Notes: a model not told the origin generated them from the letters alone. A DNA stretch of 64,000 nucleotides from Mycobacterium sp. Aquia_213 (GCF_026625985.1 NZ_CP113116.1:2046001-2110000); one strand, 5' to 3'. Numbered from the stretch's first letter, positions 17,001 to 26,343 are shown. A program made the numbers and translations.

Positions 17001-18206
17001 ATGGCCACCTCGACGGTTGCGTTCGACCCGTTCTCTGCCGAGTTCTTCAACGACCCGTATCCGATCTACCGGCGGCTGCGTGACGAGGCGCCGGTGTTCC
17101 GCAGCGAGGATCTCGACTTTTACGCCTTGAGTCGACATGTTGACGTCGCTGCGGCATTCAAGGATTTCGAGAACTTCTCGTCGGCCAGGGGAGTCACTTT
17201 GGACCAAGTCGCGACTGGCGAAGTGGTCAAGGATCCGTTGGTCCAATTCATGGATCCGCCGTCGCATCGGCGGATGCGCGGTCTGGTCAACAAGGTTTTC
17301 ACCCCGCGAGCCATGGCGGCGCAGGAGGCAATCGTCCGCGCCACGATCGACCGGTATTTCTCCCGCCTTGATCTTGACGCGTTCGACGTGGTTGCCGACT
17401 TCTCCGCGTATTTCCCGGTCGAGGTGATCACCACAATGCTCGGTGTGCCGGAAGAGGACCGCCAATCCGTCAGGCACTTCCAAGATTTGGTGATGGCGCG
17501 TGAACCGGGCGCAACGACCATGAGTGAGGCGGGCAAAAAAGCGGTAGAGGAAAACGGCCTGCTGTACTACAACCTCATTCAGCAACGGCGCGCTGAACCG
17601 CGCGATGACATGATCAGCGCCCTGATCGCCGTCGAAGTGGAACGCGACGACGGCACCACCACGAAACTCGATGACGTTGAGATCGTTGGCTTTTGCATGC
17701 TGCTGGGCGGTGCGGGAGCAGAAACGGTGACCAAGTTGATTGGCAGCGCGATGGTGTTGTTTTCCAAGCACCGAGACCAATGGGAACAACTTCGCGCCGA
17801 CCGCGCCAAGATCCCGGATGCAGTCGAGGAGGTGCTGCGCTTTGATGGCCCGGTGCAGTACGACTGCCGCTACAGCCTCAAAGAGGTGCAGCTGCATGGT
17901 GTCACGATTCCGTCCCACAAGACGGTCATGCTTCTTCCGGCGTCGGCGAATCGCGACGGACGGGCCTTTACCGATCCCGACACCTTCGATATCAATCGGG
18001 ACCGTGCCGAGGCGCAGAACCTCGGATTTGGCTATGGCATTCACAGCTGTCTTGGCGCGGCGTTGGCGCGGATGGAAAGCAAGATCGCTTTCGACCACTT
18101 GCTTGACCTGTTGCCGTGGTTTGAAGTCCCCACGGACCAGCTCCGGCGCGTCGCCATGACTAATGTCAACGGTTACGCCAACGTGCCGATTAGGGCATCC
18201 CGATAA
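17001..18206 (+). CDS. Cytochrome P450
   Basis: Soluble bacterial P450 of 401 residues. The heme ligand loop is FGYGIHSCLG, the ExxR motif is in AVEEVLRFDG, and the I-helix oxygen-activation site is LGGAGAETVTK. The start chosen is the ATG giving MATSTVAFDPFSAEFF, typical of class I P450s. No ferredoxin gene is adjacent. Its last 17 bases overlap the 3' end of the opposing SnoaL-like gene. Neighbouring reductase, SnoaL-like and aldehyde dehydrogenase genes suggest oxidation of a hydrophobic substrate. Confidence 0.92.
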   Translation: MATSTVAFDPFSAEFFNDPYPIYRRLRDEAPVFRSEDLDFYALSRHVDVAAAFKDFENFSSARGVTLDQVATGEVVKDPLVQFMDPPSHRRMRGLVNKVFTPRAMAAQEAIVRATIDRYFSRLDLDAFDVVADFSAYFPVEVITTMLGVPEEDRQSVRHFQDLVMAREPGATTMSEAGKKAVEENGLLYYNLIQQRRAEPRDDMISALIAVEVERDDGTTTKLDDVEIVGFCMLLGGAGAETVTKLIGSAMVLFSKHRDQWEQLRADRAKIPDAVEEVLRFDGPVQYDCRYSLKEVQLHGVTIPSHKTVMLLPASANRDGRAFTDPDTFDINRDRAEAQNLGFGYGIHSCLGAALARMESKIAFDHLLDLLPWFEVPTDQLRRVAMTNVNGYANVPIRASR

Positions 18207-18735
18207 GTCGCAGGCCTTTCAGCACGGCGTACGACGGATCGGTGCGGTCGCGGATGGCGTCGCGGCTCGCCATCTCGGTGACTTCTCGGACTTCGTCGAA
18301 GTCGAACAAAGTCAGACGTTTGTCGATGCGCCACAAGCGATCCCGGCGCGACCACTCGTCGAGGTAGCGGCCCCAGACCCGGATCTGCATGACTTTGCCG
18401 TCCTGCATCAATCGCGTCGCGGAATGGAAGTAGGTTTCGCTGCCCGCGTGGTCGCCGTCGAGCGTGATGATGCTGTTGCTGACCTGGTGCGAATGGTTGA
18501 GGGTCAGTAGATGCGAGGCGCAGATGAAATCGATGACGCCGCGTCCGTCGCCCTGGTAAAGCGACTCCCCGTAATTCGCGGTCGCGTCCTCGTGAAATAC
18601 TGAGTGCCCCAACGGAATATCGAGCCGATCCACCGCGCGGCAATAGCGGTAGATCTGCTCTGTGATCGCCTGCCGGTCGAGCAGGGCCCGCACCTCGGCC
18701 GCATCGATCGTCGTTTGTTGCCCCGTTTCGACCAT
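18190..18735 (-). CDS. SnoaL-like (NTF2-fold) protein
   Basis: Protein of 181 residues with the SnoaL_4/ring-hydroxylase beta-like fold: an N-terminal helix (QAITEQIYRYCRAVDRLD), HEDATANYG, then strands with HSHQVSNSIITLDGDHAGSE and WGRYLDEWSRRDRLWRI. Such proteins act as small isomerases, dehydratases or accessory subunits; the reaction is not readable. Start at the ATG of MVETGQQ. Divergent from the TetR gene. Confidence 0.78.
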   Translation of the reverse strand: MVETGQQTTIDAAEVRALLDRQAITEQIYRYCRAVDRLDIPLGHSVFHEDATANYGESLYQGDGRGVIDFICASHLLTLNHSHQVSNSIITLDGDHAGSETYFHSATRLMQDGKVMQIRVWGRYLDEWSRRDRLWRIDKRLTLFDFDEVREVTEMASRDAIRDRTDPSYAVLKGLRLIGMP

Positions 18736-18809
18736 GCGGCACCCTAACACTCAGAAGTTGCACGCCAATGGGCCCGAAGCGGGTGCGCGGGTTGACTTAC
18801 GATGCACGA

Positions 18810-19472
18810 ATGGACGAGGGCGTGGATTCGTCGCGCCGCCGGTATGACAGTCCGGTTCGGCGGCTTCGCGCGGCGGCGAGCCGTGAGCGAATTATCGCCG
18901 GGGCGGCCGAGTTGGCTCGCGAGCTGCCCAGTTGGGATTGGGGAAGCTTGACGATCCAGGCGGTGGCGGATCAGGCCGGCGTCAGTCGACGGACGGTTTA
19001 CCGGCACTTCGCCTCCGAGGCGCTACTGCACGGTGCCTTAGCGGATCGGCTCATGGAGGAGGCGGGTGTGAGTTATGAGGGGCTCACACTCGACGATCTG
19101 CCCGAGGTGACCGGTCGGGTGTTCTCCGCTGTAGCGAAGTTTGCCGCGACGCCGTGGGCCGTGGTGCCGGCGGCGTTCCCCGCGCTCGACGCGGACCGTT
19201 TGGATGCGATCAGGTCAGCGGTGGACTCCGAAGTATCGGATTGGGCTGACGCCGATCGCGCGATGGCGGCAGCTGCCCTCGACGTTATCTGGAGCGTCGC
19301 CTCACACGAGATCCTGCTCAGAGACTGGAAGCTGCCTCCCGCCGACGCTGTGCGAGTGCAACGCTGGCTGCACAAATTGATCGCCGAAGCGCTCTGCGCC
19401 GGAGAGACACCGCTGCAGCCAAGCGGTCGCAAAGTGCACGGACGCCGTACGTCGAAAAGAACCGATTCTTGA
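18810..19472 (+). CDS. TetR-family transcriptional regulator
   Basis: Protein of 220 residues. The DNA-binding domain near residues 20-70 has the recognition helix sequence LTIQAVADQAGVSRRTVYRHFAS. The C-terminal ligand domain is poorly conserved, as usual. Start set at the Met before DEGVDSS. Paired inverted repeats lie between this gene and the downstream aldehyde dehydrogenase, suggesting local control. Confidence 0.88.
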   Translation: MDEGVDSSRRRYDSPVRRLRAAASRERIIAGAAELARELPSWDWGSLTIQAVADQAGVSRRTVYRHFASEALLHGALADRLMEEAGVSYEGLTLDDLPEVTGRVFSAVAKFAATPWAVVPAAFPALDADRLDAIRSAVDSEVSDWADADRAMAAAALDVIWSVASHEILLRDWKLPPADAVRVQRWLHKLIAEALCAGETPLQPSGRKVHGRRTSKRTDS

Positions 19473-19489
19473 CGAACCGAAACAATTCG

Positions 19490-19523
19490 CGACACACTTG
19501 TGTCGTCATATTGCAGAATGACG
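19490..19523. promoter_or_regulatory. Two inverted repeats between TetR and aldehyde dehydrogenase genes
   Basis: CGACACA-CT-TGTGTCG (19490-19505) is followed by CGTCAT-8 nt-ATGACG. Both lie in a 70-base gap directly upstream of the dehydrogenase, a natural place for a TetR operator. Binding is inferred. Confidence 0.45.
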
Positions 19524-19542
19524 TGACTCGCCTGCGGTCGGC

Positions 19543-21006
19543 GTGCCAGGTCGGATGGGAAAAGCCTTGAGACGCTTGCTTATTGACGGACAGCTCGTGG
19601 ATCCGGGTCGGCATTACCCCTCGGTCAACCCAGCAACCGGAAGCGTCATCGAAGAAGCCCCCGACGCGACGATCGAGCACGTCGAGAGCGCGATCCGGGC
19701 GGCGCGGCATGCGTTCGACGAGACCGACTGGTCCACGAATGTGGCCAAGCGGGTCAGCTGTTTGCGTCAACTCCACGACGCGCTTCAGCGCCACCACGAG
19801 GATTTCGCCCAGTTGACGATTGCCGAGTGCGGGCACACACCGATGCTGGTCGGCGGGCCGGCCCTCGACGACCCGATTTCCCTGCTCACCTACTATGCCG
19901 ACCTGGCTGAGCAGTTTGCCTTCACCGAGGACTTCGGGCTGCACGAGTCCCGGGGAGCGATGCATCGCCGCTTGGTCGAACGGGAGCCCGCGGGAGTGGT
20001 TGCCGCGATCGTCGCCTACAACTACCCGATGCAGTTGGCACTCGCCAAGATCGCCCCGGCGCTAGCGGCGGGTTGCACGGTGGTCCTCAAGGGTGCGCCG
20101 CAGACTCCCCTTCTCGCGGTTGCGCTCGGAGAACTCATTGCCGCCGAAACAGACATCCCGGCCGGCGTGGTCAACGTGATCGCATCGTCGGAGGTTGCCG
20201 TCGGAGAGCTGCTGACCACTCACCCAGACGTTGACATGATCAGCTTCACCGGCTCGACGCCCGTCGGCCGCCGGATCATGGAGGCGGCCAGCCCGACCGT
20301 GAAACGAGTGTTCCTGGAACTGGGCGGAAAATCCGCCCTGATCCTGCTCGACGACGCCGACATCGAAATGCCCACGCTCGTCGCGGCGTTCAGCATCTGC
20401 TCGCACGCCGGGCAGGGGTGCGCGATCACGTCCCGGCTGCTGGTACCCAGCTCCCGTCACGACGAGATCGTCGAGAAGGTCGTCGCCCACCTGTCGAACG
20501 TCAAGGTGGGCAACCCGGCCGAACCTGGCACGTACATGGGTCCCCTCATCAGCCAAGCTCAGCGGGATAAAGTCGACGGCGTCGTCAAGCGTGCGGTCGA
20601 AGCCGGCGCAAAGGTAGCAATCGGCGGTCATCCGATCGACGGACCGGGGTTCTTCTACGCTCCGACATTGCTCACCCATGTCGACCCGGACAGCGAAGTC
20701 GCGCAGGACGAATTGTTCGGGCCGGTGCTCGTGGTGATCCCATTCAGCGATGACGACGACGCGGTCCGGATCGCCAACAACTCCATCTTCGGTCTCTCCG
20801 GAGGCGTCTATGGCGCCGACACCGAGCGTGCGATGTCGGTGGCGCGGCGAATAAGGACTGGGACTGTCGGCGTCAACGGCGGAGTGTGGTTCGCTCCGGA
20901 CGCGCCGTTCGGCGGATACAAGCAGTCGGGCATCGGCAGGGAGATGGGCGTGGCTGGACTCTCCGAGTTCCTCGAGACGAAGACCATCGCGGTACCCGCC
21001 GGCTGA
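19543..21006 (+). CDS. NAD(P)-dependent aldehyde dehydrogenase
   Basis: Aldehyde dehydrogenase of 487 residues. It shows the conserved Asn region (VAAIVAYNYPMQLALAKIAPALAAGC), the SFTGSTPVGRRI cofactor loop, the general-base motif LELGGKS and the nucleophile in HAGQGCAITSR. C-terminal APFGGYKQSGIGREMG is standard. Follows the TetR gene on the same strand and closes the P450/SnoaL group. The aldehyde is unknown. Confidence 0.9.
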   Translation: MPGRMGKALRRLLIDGQLVDPGRHYPSVNPATGSVIEEAPDATIEHVESAIRAARHAFDETDWSTNVAKRVSCLRQLHDALQRHHEDFAQLTIAECGHTPMLVGGPALDDPISLLTYYADLAEQFAFTEDFGLHESRGAMHRRLVEREPAGVVAAIVAYNYPMQLALAKIAPALAAGCTVVLKGAPQTPLLAVALGELIAAETDIPAGVVNVIASSEVAVGELLTTHPDVDMISFTGSTPVGRRIMEAASPTVKRVFLELGGKSALILLDDADIEMPTLVAAFSICSHAGQGCAITSRLLVPSSRHDEIVEKVVAHLSNVKVGNPAEPGTYMGPLISQAQRDKVDGVVKRAVEAGAKVAIGGHPIDGPGFFYAPTLLTHVDPDSEVAQDELFGPVLVVIPFSDDDDAVRIANNSIFGLSGGVYGADTERAMSVARRIRTGTVGVNGGVWFAPDAPFGGYKQSGIGREMGVAGLSEFLETKTIAVPAG

Positions 21007-21087
21007 CTTCGCCGCCAGAGTGCACCTGGCCATTTTGCCTGCCGCATAGGGAAACCGCCCGACCGGCGGTGAGCGGACCGGACATGA

Positions 21088-21399
21088 TCAGCCATGCAGG
21101 ATCTTGTCGAGGTTCTCGGCCGCCCGCGTGTCGGTGGCCGCATACGCGCCTTCGGCGGTATGCAGCTTGGCGTCGAAGTTGGTGGCGACCCTTTTCATTT
21201 CTGCACCCAACGCGCGGCGCGCACTCTCAGCCTTGACCACCGCGATATTGAACGCGAAGCTGGCTACGCCGTGGCTCACCCAGACCGAGGTTTTGGCCTC
21301 GGTGGCCACCGAGGCCGCGGCTCCGATCTGTTCGGCAGTCTTGTTCTGCTGTTCCGCCAGTATGTCTAGGTAGCCTGCTGTGACGGCTAGATCATTCAT
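21088..21399 (-). CDS. EspC-like ESX secretion-associated protein
   Basis: Protein of 103 residues, the length of EspC. It is all-helical with the DUF2580/EspC pattern: a start MNDLAVTAGYLDILAEQQNK, a central VSHGVASFAFNIAV and a C-terminal helix. The type VII export signal YxxxD is present as YAATD (residues 86-90). It lies 70 bases downstream of the EspA-like gene, as espC follows espA in M. tuberculosis. No EspD or ESX core genes are in the window, so export would depend on a system encoded elsewhere. Confidence 0.78.
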   Translation of the reverse strand: MNDLAVTAGYLDILAEQQNKTAEQIGAAASVATEAKTSVWVSHGVASFAFNIAVVKAESARRALGAEMKRVATNFDAKLHTAEGAYAATDTRAAENLDKILHG

Positions 21400-21469
21400 G
21401 ATGAATCTCCTCAAGTAAATGTTGTATGGCCTTGTCCCGCTACGACTTCGACGTCGCCGGCGGGCTTCA

Positions 21470-22711
21470 TCAGAAGCGTTCTCTGCGCCCGTTGAGATGG
21501 CTGGCGGTGACCTCAATGGGTGTCCGTCCGGCGCCCTGGGTGCCATCAGCCGGCCCGGCGCCGCCGGTTTCGGTAGAGTCGTCCTCTGCTGCACGGCCCG
21601 GTTCCTTCTGGCCCTGCCTGCCCACCGGGTTGAGCGTCTGCCTGGGAGGCTGGTTGGCAATGCCTATAGGCGGCAACGGATTCGCGGCTTGCCCGCCGTA
21701 TTGCGTCTGCGAAGCGAACCCGGGTATGGGAAACACCGGGGCCGGTGTGTTCCCAGTGGGACCCCACCAAGCTGGCGGCGCACCACTCGGGTCCGCGAGC
21801 AATGAGTTTTGCTCCGGCGAAACAGCTTCGGGGGCCGAGCGAGCCAACGTGGCAATCGTGGGCATACCCGACATCTCAGACACGGCGCTGCCGAAGGCCG
21901 GTAAACCAGAAGCGGTGGACTCCACCGCTGCGGGTCCTTCGGTCTGAGTGAATGTCGTTCCCGTGACGCCCGCTCCCGTGCGCAGAGCGTCATATTGGGT
22001 GGTCAAACCGTCTACCTTGCTTGCATTTTCGATCTGGAAACCGCTCAAGGTGCCAAGCAGGCCCAGGGTGGCGACGGTCCCAGTCGCCGCAGCGCCTGTT
22101 GCGAATGAATACGCCGCCGCAGCGCCGCCCGGCACAGCCAGCAGGGCGAGTTCAAAGCGGTAAGCCGCGCAAAGGAAAATCTTCAATAATCCGAGGCTCA
22201 AGCGTATGTGGGTGACGATGTCGGCTTCGCTTTTTATGATGTCGGCCAATTGTTGGTCCAGCGCGGCAACTTGCTGCGCGAGAGTCTGTAGTGCCGCATC
22301 CTGGTCGGCATAGGCTTGCGCCGCCGAACCCTGCCACCTGTCATCCGGAAGGGCCGAATTCAGCTGTTCAGAGGCTCTGATGAACATGCTCGAACCGGTC
22401 TTGAAGTCATCGCCCTCGTAAGGGGGGCCGAATCCAGTCATAAGCTCCACGACCTCAACCAAGTTGAGAGTCAGGAGGATAACGTCGGGGCCCGCATCGA
22501 CCCTCACGCCGTTGTTGAATTGGGGCACAGCTGGTCTCGTGACCGTTCGGTGCAGTGAGGCCGCGGCCGTAAGCAGGTCACCGGCCAAACTGGCCCCACT
22601 CGCGACCGAATATTCTTCGCTGACCGACTTGTTGCGATCGAGGGCAAAATTTGCGCCCGCGCCGCCCAAAGCCATGAGGGCTCTGGCGGCGTCTAGAACT
22701 ACCAGCGACAT
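21470..22711 (-). CDS. EspA/EspE-like ESX secretion-associated protein
   Basis: Protein of 413 residues. Residues 126-138 carry WxG (WQG) followed by AAQAYADQD, giving the bipartite WxG plus YxxxD (Y134-D138) signal of type VII substrates. Next come a helical segment and a hydrophobic stretch (ALLAVPGGAAAAYSFATGAA). The last 130 residues are Pro/Gly/Ala-rich and low-complexity, as in EspA/EspE C-termini. First gene of a pair with the EspC-like gene. Confidence 0.75.
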   Translation of the reverse strand: MSLVVLDAARALMALGGAGANFALDRNKSVSEEYSVASGASLAGDLLTAAASLHRTVTRPAVPQFNNGVRVDAGPDVILLTLNLVEVVELMTGFGPPYEGDDFKTGSSMFIRASEQLNSALPDDRWQGSAAQAYADQDAALQTLAQQVAALDQQLADIIKSEADIVTHIRLSLGLLKIFLCAAYRFELALLAVPGGAAAAYSFATGAAATGTVATLGLLGTLSGFQIENASKVDGLTTQYDALRTGAGVTGTTFTQTEGPAAVESTASGLPAFGSAVSEMSGMPTIATLARSAPEAVSPEQNSLLADPSGAPPAWWGPTGNTPAPVFPIPGFASQTQYGGQAANPLPPIGIANQPPRQTLNPVGRQGQKEPGRAAEDDSTETGGAGPADGTQGAGRTPIEVTASHLNGRRERF

Positions 22712-23004
22712 CTAGGTTTCCTTCCGTTCCGCTCGAGGCTGCCTACGGCGTGCGGCTATGACGCGAAAAGGCTTGCTAATGGCCCTCAAAAAGATCTTGG
22801 TGCCCAGCTAGGGGCGGTTTGGCGAGTCGCTAGTCGCCGACTATGGATCCGAGATCTTGCGGCGTTCCCACCACGAAGGACTATTTCGACCCCAGACCAC
22901 GTTGCCCCATCAGAATGCCTAGGGCTGCGGTCACGTCTTGCTCGACTGACATCGCGAACCCCGCCTCCCTCGCAAGCATTCACGGGCACGAAGGAGTCGA
23001 ACTT
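22712..23004. other. Divergent intergenic region carrying repeat copy B
   Basis: Separates the EspA-like gene from the flavin monooxygenase. It holds the 52-bp repeat (22901-22952) and the GAAGGAG ribosome site of the monooxygenase; no other gene is supportable. Confidence 0.5.
22885..22953 (-). CDS. Possible 22-residue leader ORF (repeat copy B)
   Basis: The minus strand encodes MSVEQDVTAALGILMGQRGL plus two residues and a stop, preceded by GGGAGG at good spacing. The first 17 codons match copy A at 12172. It lies about 170 bases upstream of the EspA-like gene in the same orientation. It could be a leader peptide, a gene fragment or a chance frame in a dispersed repeat; substitutions are not clearly synonymous, which argues against strong protein constraint. 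Confidence 0.35.
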
Positions 23005-24318
23005 ATGAGCACGCGGCCTCTGCACTTCAACGCTTTCATCTGGCCGAACGGCTATCACGAGGCGGCGTGGCGCGTCGTCGACGGCGACGTGCGCAACGTC
23101 TTGGGCCTGTCCTACTACACGGATATCGCGCGGATCGCTGAACGCGGATTGATGGACTCAATCTTCTTGGCCGACAACATCGCCATCGCCGAATATCGTG
23201 CGACGTATCTGCCTCAGACGCAGTTCGACCCGATAGCGGTGCTCTCGGCGCAGGCGGCGGTCACCGACCGCATCGGGCTGATCGGGACGGGCTCGACGAC
23301 CTACAGCAAGCCGTGGGAGCTGGCTCGCCGATTCGCGACGCTGGATCATCTCAGTGGGGGGCGCGCCGGCTGGAACATCGTCACCACCGTCACACCGCTG
23401 GCCGCGGCCGCGTTCGGCGAACGGTTCCATCCCGAGCACGCCGACCGCTACGCGCAGGCCCACGAATTCGTCGAGGCCGTCACCCACGTCTGGGACAGCT
23501 GGGAGGACGACGCGGTCATCGGTGACCGCGAACGCGGCGTCTGGGCGGACCGCGCCAAGATTCACGCGCCGCGCTTCCACGGCAAGTACTACGACGTCGA
23601 GGGCGTGCAGCCATTTCCGCGCAGTCCGCAGGGGCACCCGGTGCTGGTTCAGGCAGGACAATCGGCGGCAGGCGTCGGACTGGCCGCGCGATACGCCGAG
23701 GTGGTCTTCTCCGGGCCGCCCTCACTCGAGGCGGCGGTCGCTTTCCGGGCCAACCTTCACGAACAGGCCGCGGCCATCGGCCGAAAGCCCGATCAGGTGC
23801 TGGTGCTGCCCGCGTTGATGATCACGCTTGGCGGTACCGAGGCCGAAGCCCGGGCGCGCGCACAGCGCCTCGAAGACCTGGAGAATCCAGAGTTTCGGTG
23901 GCAGAACACCCTTTACACGGCGGGGCTTGACCCGGACGGCTTCGACCCCGACGCTCCGCTGCCGGCCGAACTCTGGGCCGAGCGGTCGGCGCCGTCAAGC
24001 CGGGCCGAGCAGCTCTTTGCGGCCTCGCGTGCGCGGCCCGAGGCGTCGTTACGTGAGATCTCGCGGGAAGTGACGGGCGGCCTGGCGGGGCAGACTCATT
24101 TCATCGGCACGCCGGAGCAGCTGGCCGACCACGTGATCGCGTGGCAGGACGCGGGCGCGGTCGACGGGTTCACAATCATGGGATCGACGCTCCCGCATGA
24201 GCTCACGACGTTCGTCGATCATGTCGTGCCTATCCTGCAGCGCCGTGGCCGATTCCGCACCGAGTACGCCGGGCCCACATTGCGCGATCACCTTGGGCTT
24301 GAGCGGCCAGCCAAATAG
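23005..24318 (+). CDS. NtaA/SnaA/DszA-type FMN-dependent monooxygenase
   Basis: Bacterial luciferase-like monooxygenase of 437 residues. Family signatures are LHFNAFIWPNGYHEAAWR, the GTGSTTYSKPWELARRFATLDHLSGGRAGWN segment (flavin pocket), and HPVLVQAGQSAAGVGLAARYAE. Such enzymes use reduced FMN from a separate reductase to open or hydroxylate chelators, thioethers or organosulfur compounds. The ATG at 23005 follows GAAGGAG. No reductase gene adjoins it. Confidence 0.88.
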   Translation: MSTRPLHFNAFIWPNGYHEAAWRVVDGDVRNVLGLSYYTDIARIAERGLMDSIFLADNIAIAEYRATYLPQTQFDPIAVLSAQAAVTDRIGLIGTGSTTYSKPWELARRFATLDHLSGGRAGWNIVTTVTPLAAAAFGERFHPEHADRYAQAHEFVEAVTHVWDSWEDDAVIGDRERGVWADRAKIHAPRFHGKYYDVEGVQPFPRSPQGHPVLVQAGQSAAGVGLAARYAEVVFSGPPSLEAAVAFRANLHEQAAAIGRKPDQVLVLPALMITLGGTEAEARARAQRLEDLENPEFRWQNTLYTAGLDPDGFDPDAPLPAELWAERSAPSSRAEQLFAASRARPEASLREISREVTGGLAGQTHFIGTPEQLADHVIAWQDAGAVDGFTIMGSTLPHELTTFVDHVVPILQRRGRFRTEYAGPTLRDHLGLERPAK

Positions 24319-24336
24319 CCGCTTCCCTCAGGTTCT

Positions 24337-25266
24337 CTATTGCAATTCCTCGCGATCAACGACGAAGCGAACCTGGCAGCTTTTGTGAATATTGCCCGGG
24401 CGAAAGCCTACGATGTCTGTATCTACAACACGGAAGCCAAGGCTGTTAAATATCGAATGCCACTCGCTAACACACTTGAATTGGCAGCCGAAATTCATAT
24501 CGACAATGCCTTGAGCAACGGCATTGCCAAAGAAGTCGACAAGCACTAGTACCCGAAATTGATCGCGTTCACTCAATTGATTAAATTCGGCCAGCTCGAT
24601 CTGTCCGCCTGCAGTCCCGAGGAGCGTCGCGGGAACGGCGTAAGTGTCTTCCTCGATAATCAGCCGCCGTGCAACGCGCCGCAAATTAATTAACAGCGGG
24701 ATAAGATCGGGTTCATCAACGTGATGGAGCACGGTTTTGACGATCGCACTGTCGAACATGTCGTCCGCATAGGGGACATCAACAGGCGAAGTCATCTGCC
24801 GAAACGGCAGCTGACCAGCTTCCGCGCCACGGTAGTCCATGACATCCGTGGTGTAGCAGTCAAAGCCGGCGTTGGCGATCAGCGCAGCTAAATGACCGCG
24901 GCCGCAGCCGAAGTCGAGCACGGTGCTACCGCTAATGGCGTCTGCGAGATTATTGAAGTCCTGTATCGGCTTACGCTGTGACTTATATGCCGAGTAGCCC
25001 TCGCTGAACCATGACCCGTTTCCTTCGGATGTGAAGAATTGTTCGTGCACCTCTTTACTTACTTGATAGAGTTCACGCCCATCGCCAGCTGACAGCAAAT
25101 GCTTGCACGCATCCTCCAGGAGCCCACTTACATCGCTGGCGTGTTCAGAAAAGTGGGATTTATAACTCTTTTCCAGCACTGATATCGTAAAGTCCAGTGC
25201 CGCCGTTTCATGCTGCAAAGTCTCGTAAATGAAGTCGTATTGAGCTCGTTTGGTGGCTGTTGACAC
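24337..25266 (-). CDS. Class I SAM-dependent methyltransferase, A+T-rich
   Basis: The GTG at 25266, behind AAAGGAT, gives 309 residues. The SAM motif I is VLDFGCGRGHLAALI, followed by an acidic motif II (YTTDVMDY) and VKTVLHHVDEPDLIPLL, as in UbiE/methyltransferase-11 proteins. The N-terminal third is helical without recognised domain. A+T content is visibly higher than in neighbours (many AAT, ATT, TTA codons), a sign of recent acquisition. Substrate unknown. Confidence 0.72.
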   Translation of the reverse strand: MSTATKRAQYDFIYETLQHETAALDFTISVLEKSYKSHFSEHASDVSGLLEDACKHLLSAGDGRELYQVSKEVHEQFFTSEGNGSWFSEGYSAYKSQRKPIQDFNNLADAISGSTVLDFGCGRGHLAALIANAGFDCYTTDVMDYRGAEAGQLPFRQMTSPVDVPYADDMFDSAIVKTVLHHVDEPDLIPLLINLRRVARRLIIEEDTYAVPATLLGTAGGQIELAEFNQLSERDQFRVLVLVDFFGNAVAQGIVDMNFGCQFKCVSEWHSIFNSLGFRVVDTDIVGFRPGNIHKSCQVRFVVDREELQ

Positions 25267-25654
25267 CAATAATCCTTTCGTCGCCCACGCTGCAATTGCC
25301 TGACGCAGCGTCGTTGGGTGGCGCCAGGCAGGGGCCGAAGCAGTTGATTGAATGCATGATATCAGGACGGTGCAAATGGAAGATCTTGGGTCCAAGTAGT
25401 TGTATTTACTTTCCTGCACCTTTACAAAAGTGTGTGACCCGCGTAATAGCAACTATGACCAACCTCACAATGGGTCGCATCTTTTTACTCAACGCTCATT
25501 AGAAGAGTCCGTTTGACGTGCGGTTTTCACCACAAACGACCCGAGCGGTCCGTTGATGCCGGCCCGAACATTGCCGACCACCATCGCCCAGGGCAAACCG
25601 GGGCCGCTCGCAGCCGCCAGGCACGGGCCCCCATCGCCATTAGGGTTGCGGGCT
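25267..25654. other. Gene-free, A+T-rich stretch
   Basis: About 390 bases between divergent methyltransferase and HAD genes. The left part shares the A+T-rich composition of the methyltransferase, and normal high G+C returns near 25500, so a transfer boundary may lie here. No gene, repeat or hairpin could be supported. Confidence 0.4.
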
Positions 25655-26305
25655 ATGGCGGTGCTGCACGGCAAGAGGATCTTGTTCGACATCGATGGCA
25701 CCTTGGTTGACTCAACCGCCACAGTCGAGCGGTCCTGGGGTACCTGGGCCCAGGAATACGGCGTCGACTATGAAGAGGTGCTCAAGGTCTGTCATGGCAG
25801 GCGAACCGAAGACACTGTCGCGCACTTCGTCGCACCCCAGCAGCGAGTCGCAGCGACGGCTCGGCTACTTGCCCTGCAAGAGTCTGCCGATCTCGACGGT
25901 GTCGTCGCGCTACCGGGAGCACGCCGACTCCTCGATGCCCTGCCGGCTAGTCATTGGGCCGTGGTCACCTCCGGTCCGCGCTCATTGATGGCTGCTCGAT
26001 TGGCGGCAGCGCGGCTGCCGGCCCCGCAGTTGCTGATCGGCGCAGAAGACGTATCAGTCGGCAAGCCCGACCCCGAGAGCTACCTCAAGGCGGCTGCCGC
26101 GCTGGGCTTCGAGGCGCAGGAGTGCCTGGTGGTGGAGGATGCGCCCGCGGGCGTCGGTGCCGGCCGAGCCGCAGGGGCGCAGGTACTAGCCGTCACGACC
26201 ACTCACCTGGCGGCCGAACTGGCCGACGCCGACGTCGTCGTAACCGACCTATCGTGCGTCAGCGTCGAAGTCACTGGAAGTGGTGTCGCCTTGCTGATCG
26301 CCTAA
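25655..26305 (+). CDS. HAD-superfamily sugar-phosphatase-like hydrolase
   Basis: Protein of 216 residues. Motif I is LFDIDGTLVDST (nucleophile and acid Asp), motif II VVTSGPR, motif III GKPDPESY, motif IV LVVEDAPAGVGAG. This pattern fits the subfamily IA phosphatases that act on sugar or glycerol phosphates, or phosphoglycolate. Start at the ATG of MAVLHGKR, since upstream codons look non-coding. Confidence 0.87.
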   Translation: MAVLHGKRILFDIDGTLVDSTATVERSWGTWAQEYGVDYEEVLKVCHGRRTEDTVAHFVAPQQRVAATARLLALQESADLDGVVALPGARRLLDALPASHWAVVTSGPRSLMAARLAAARLPAPQLLIGAEDVSVGKPDPESYLKAAAALGFEAQECLVVEDAPAGVGAGRAAGAQVLAVTTTHLAAELADADVVVTDLSCVSVEVTGSGVALLIA

Positions 26306-26343
26306 AGCGATTGTTGAATTCGCCTTTTCGAACCGTAGGACGA

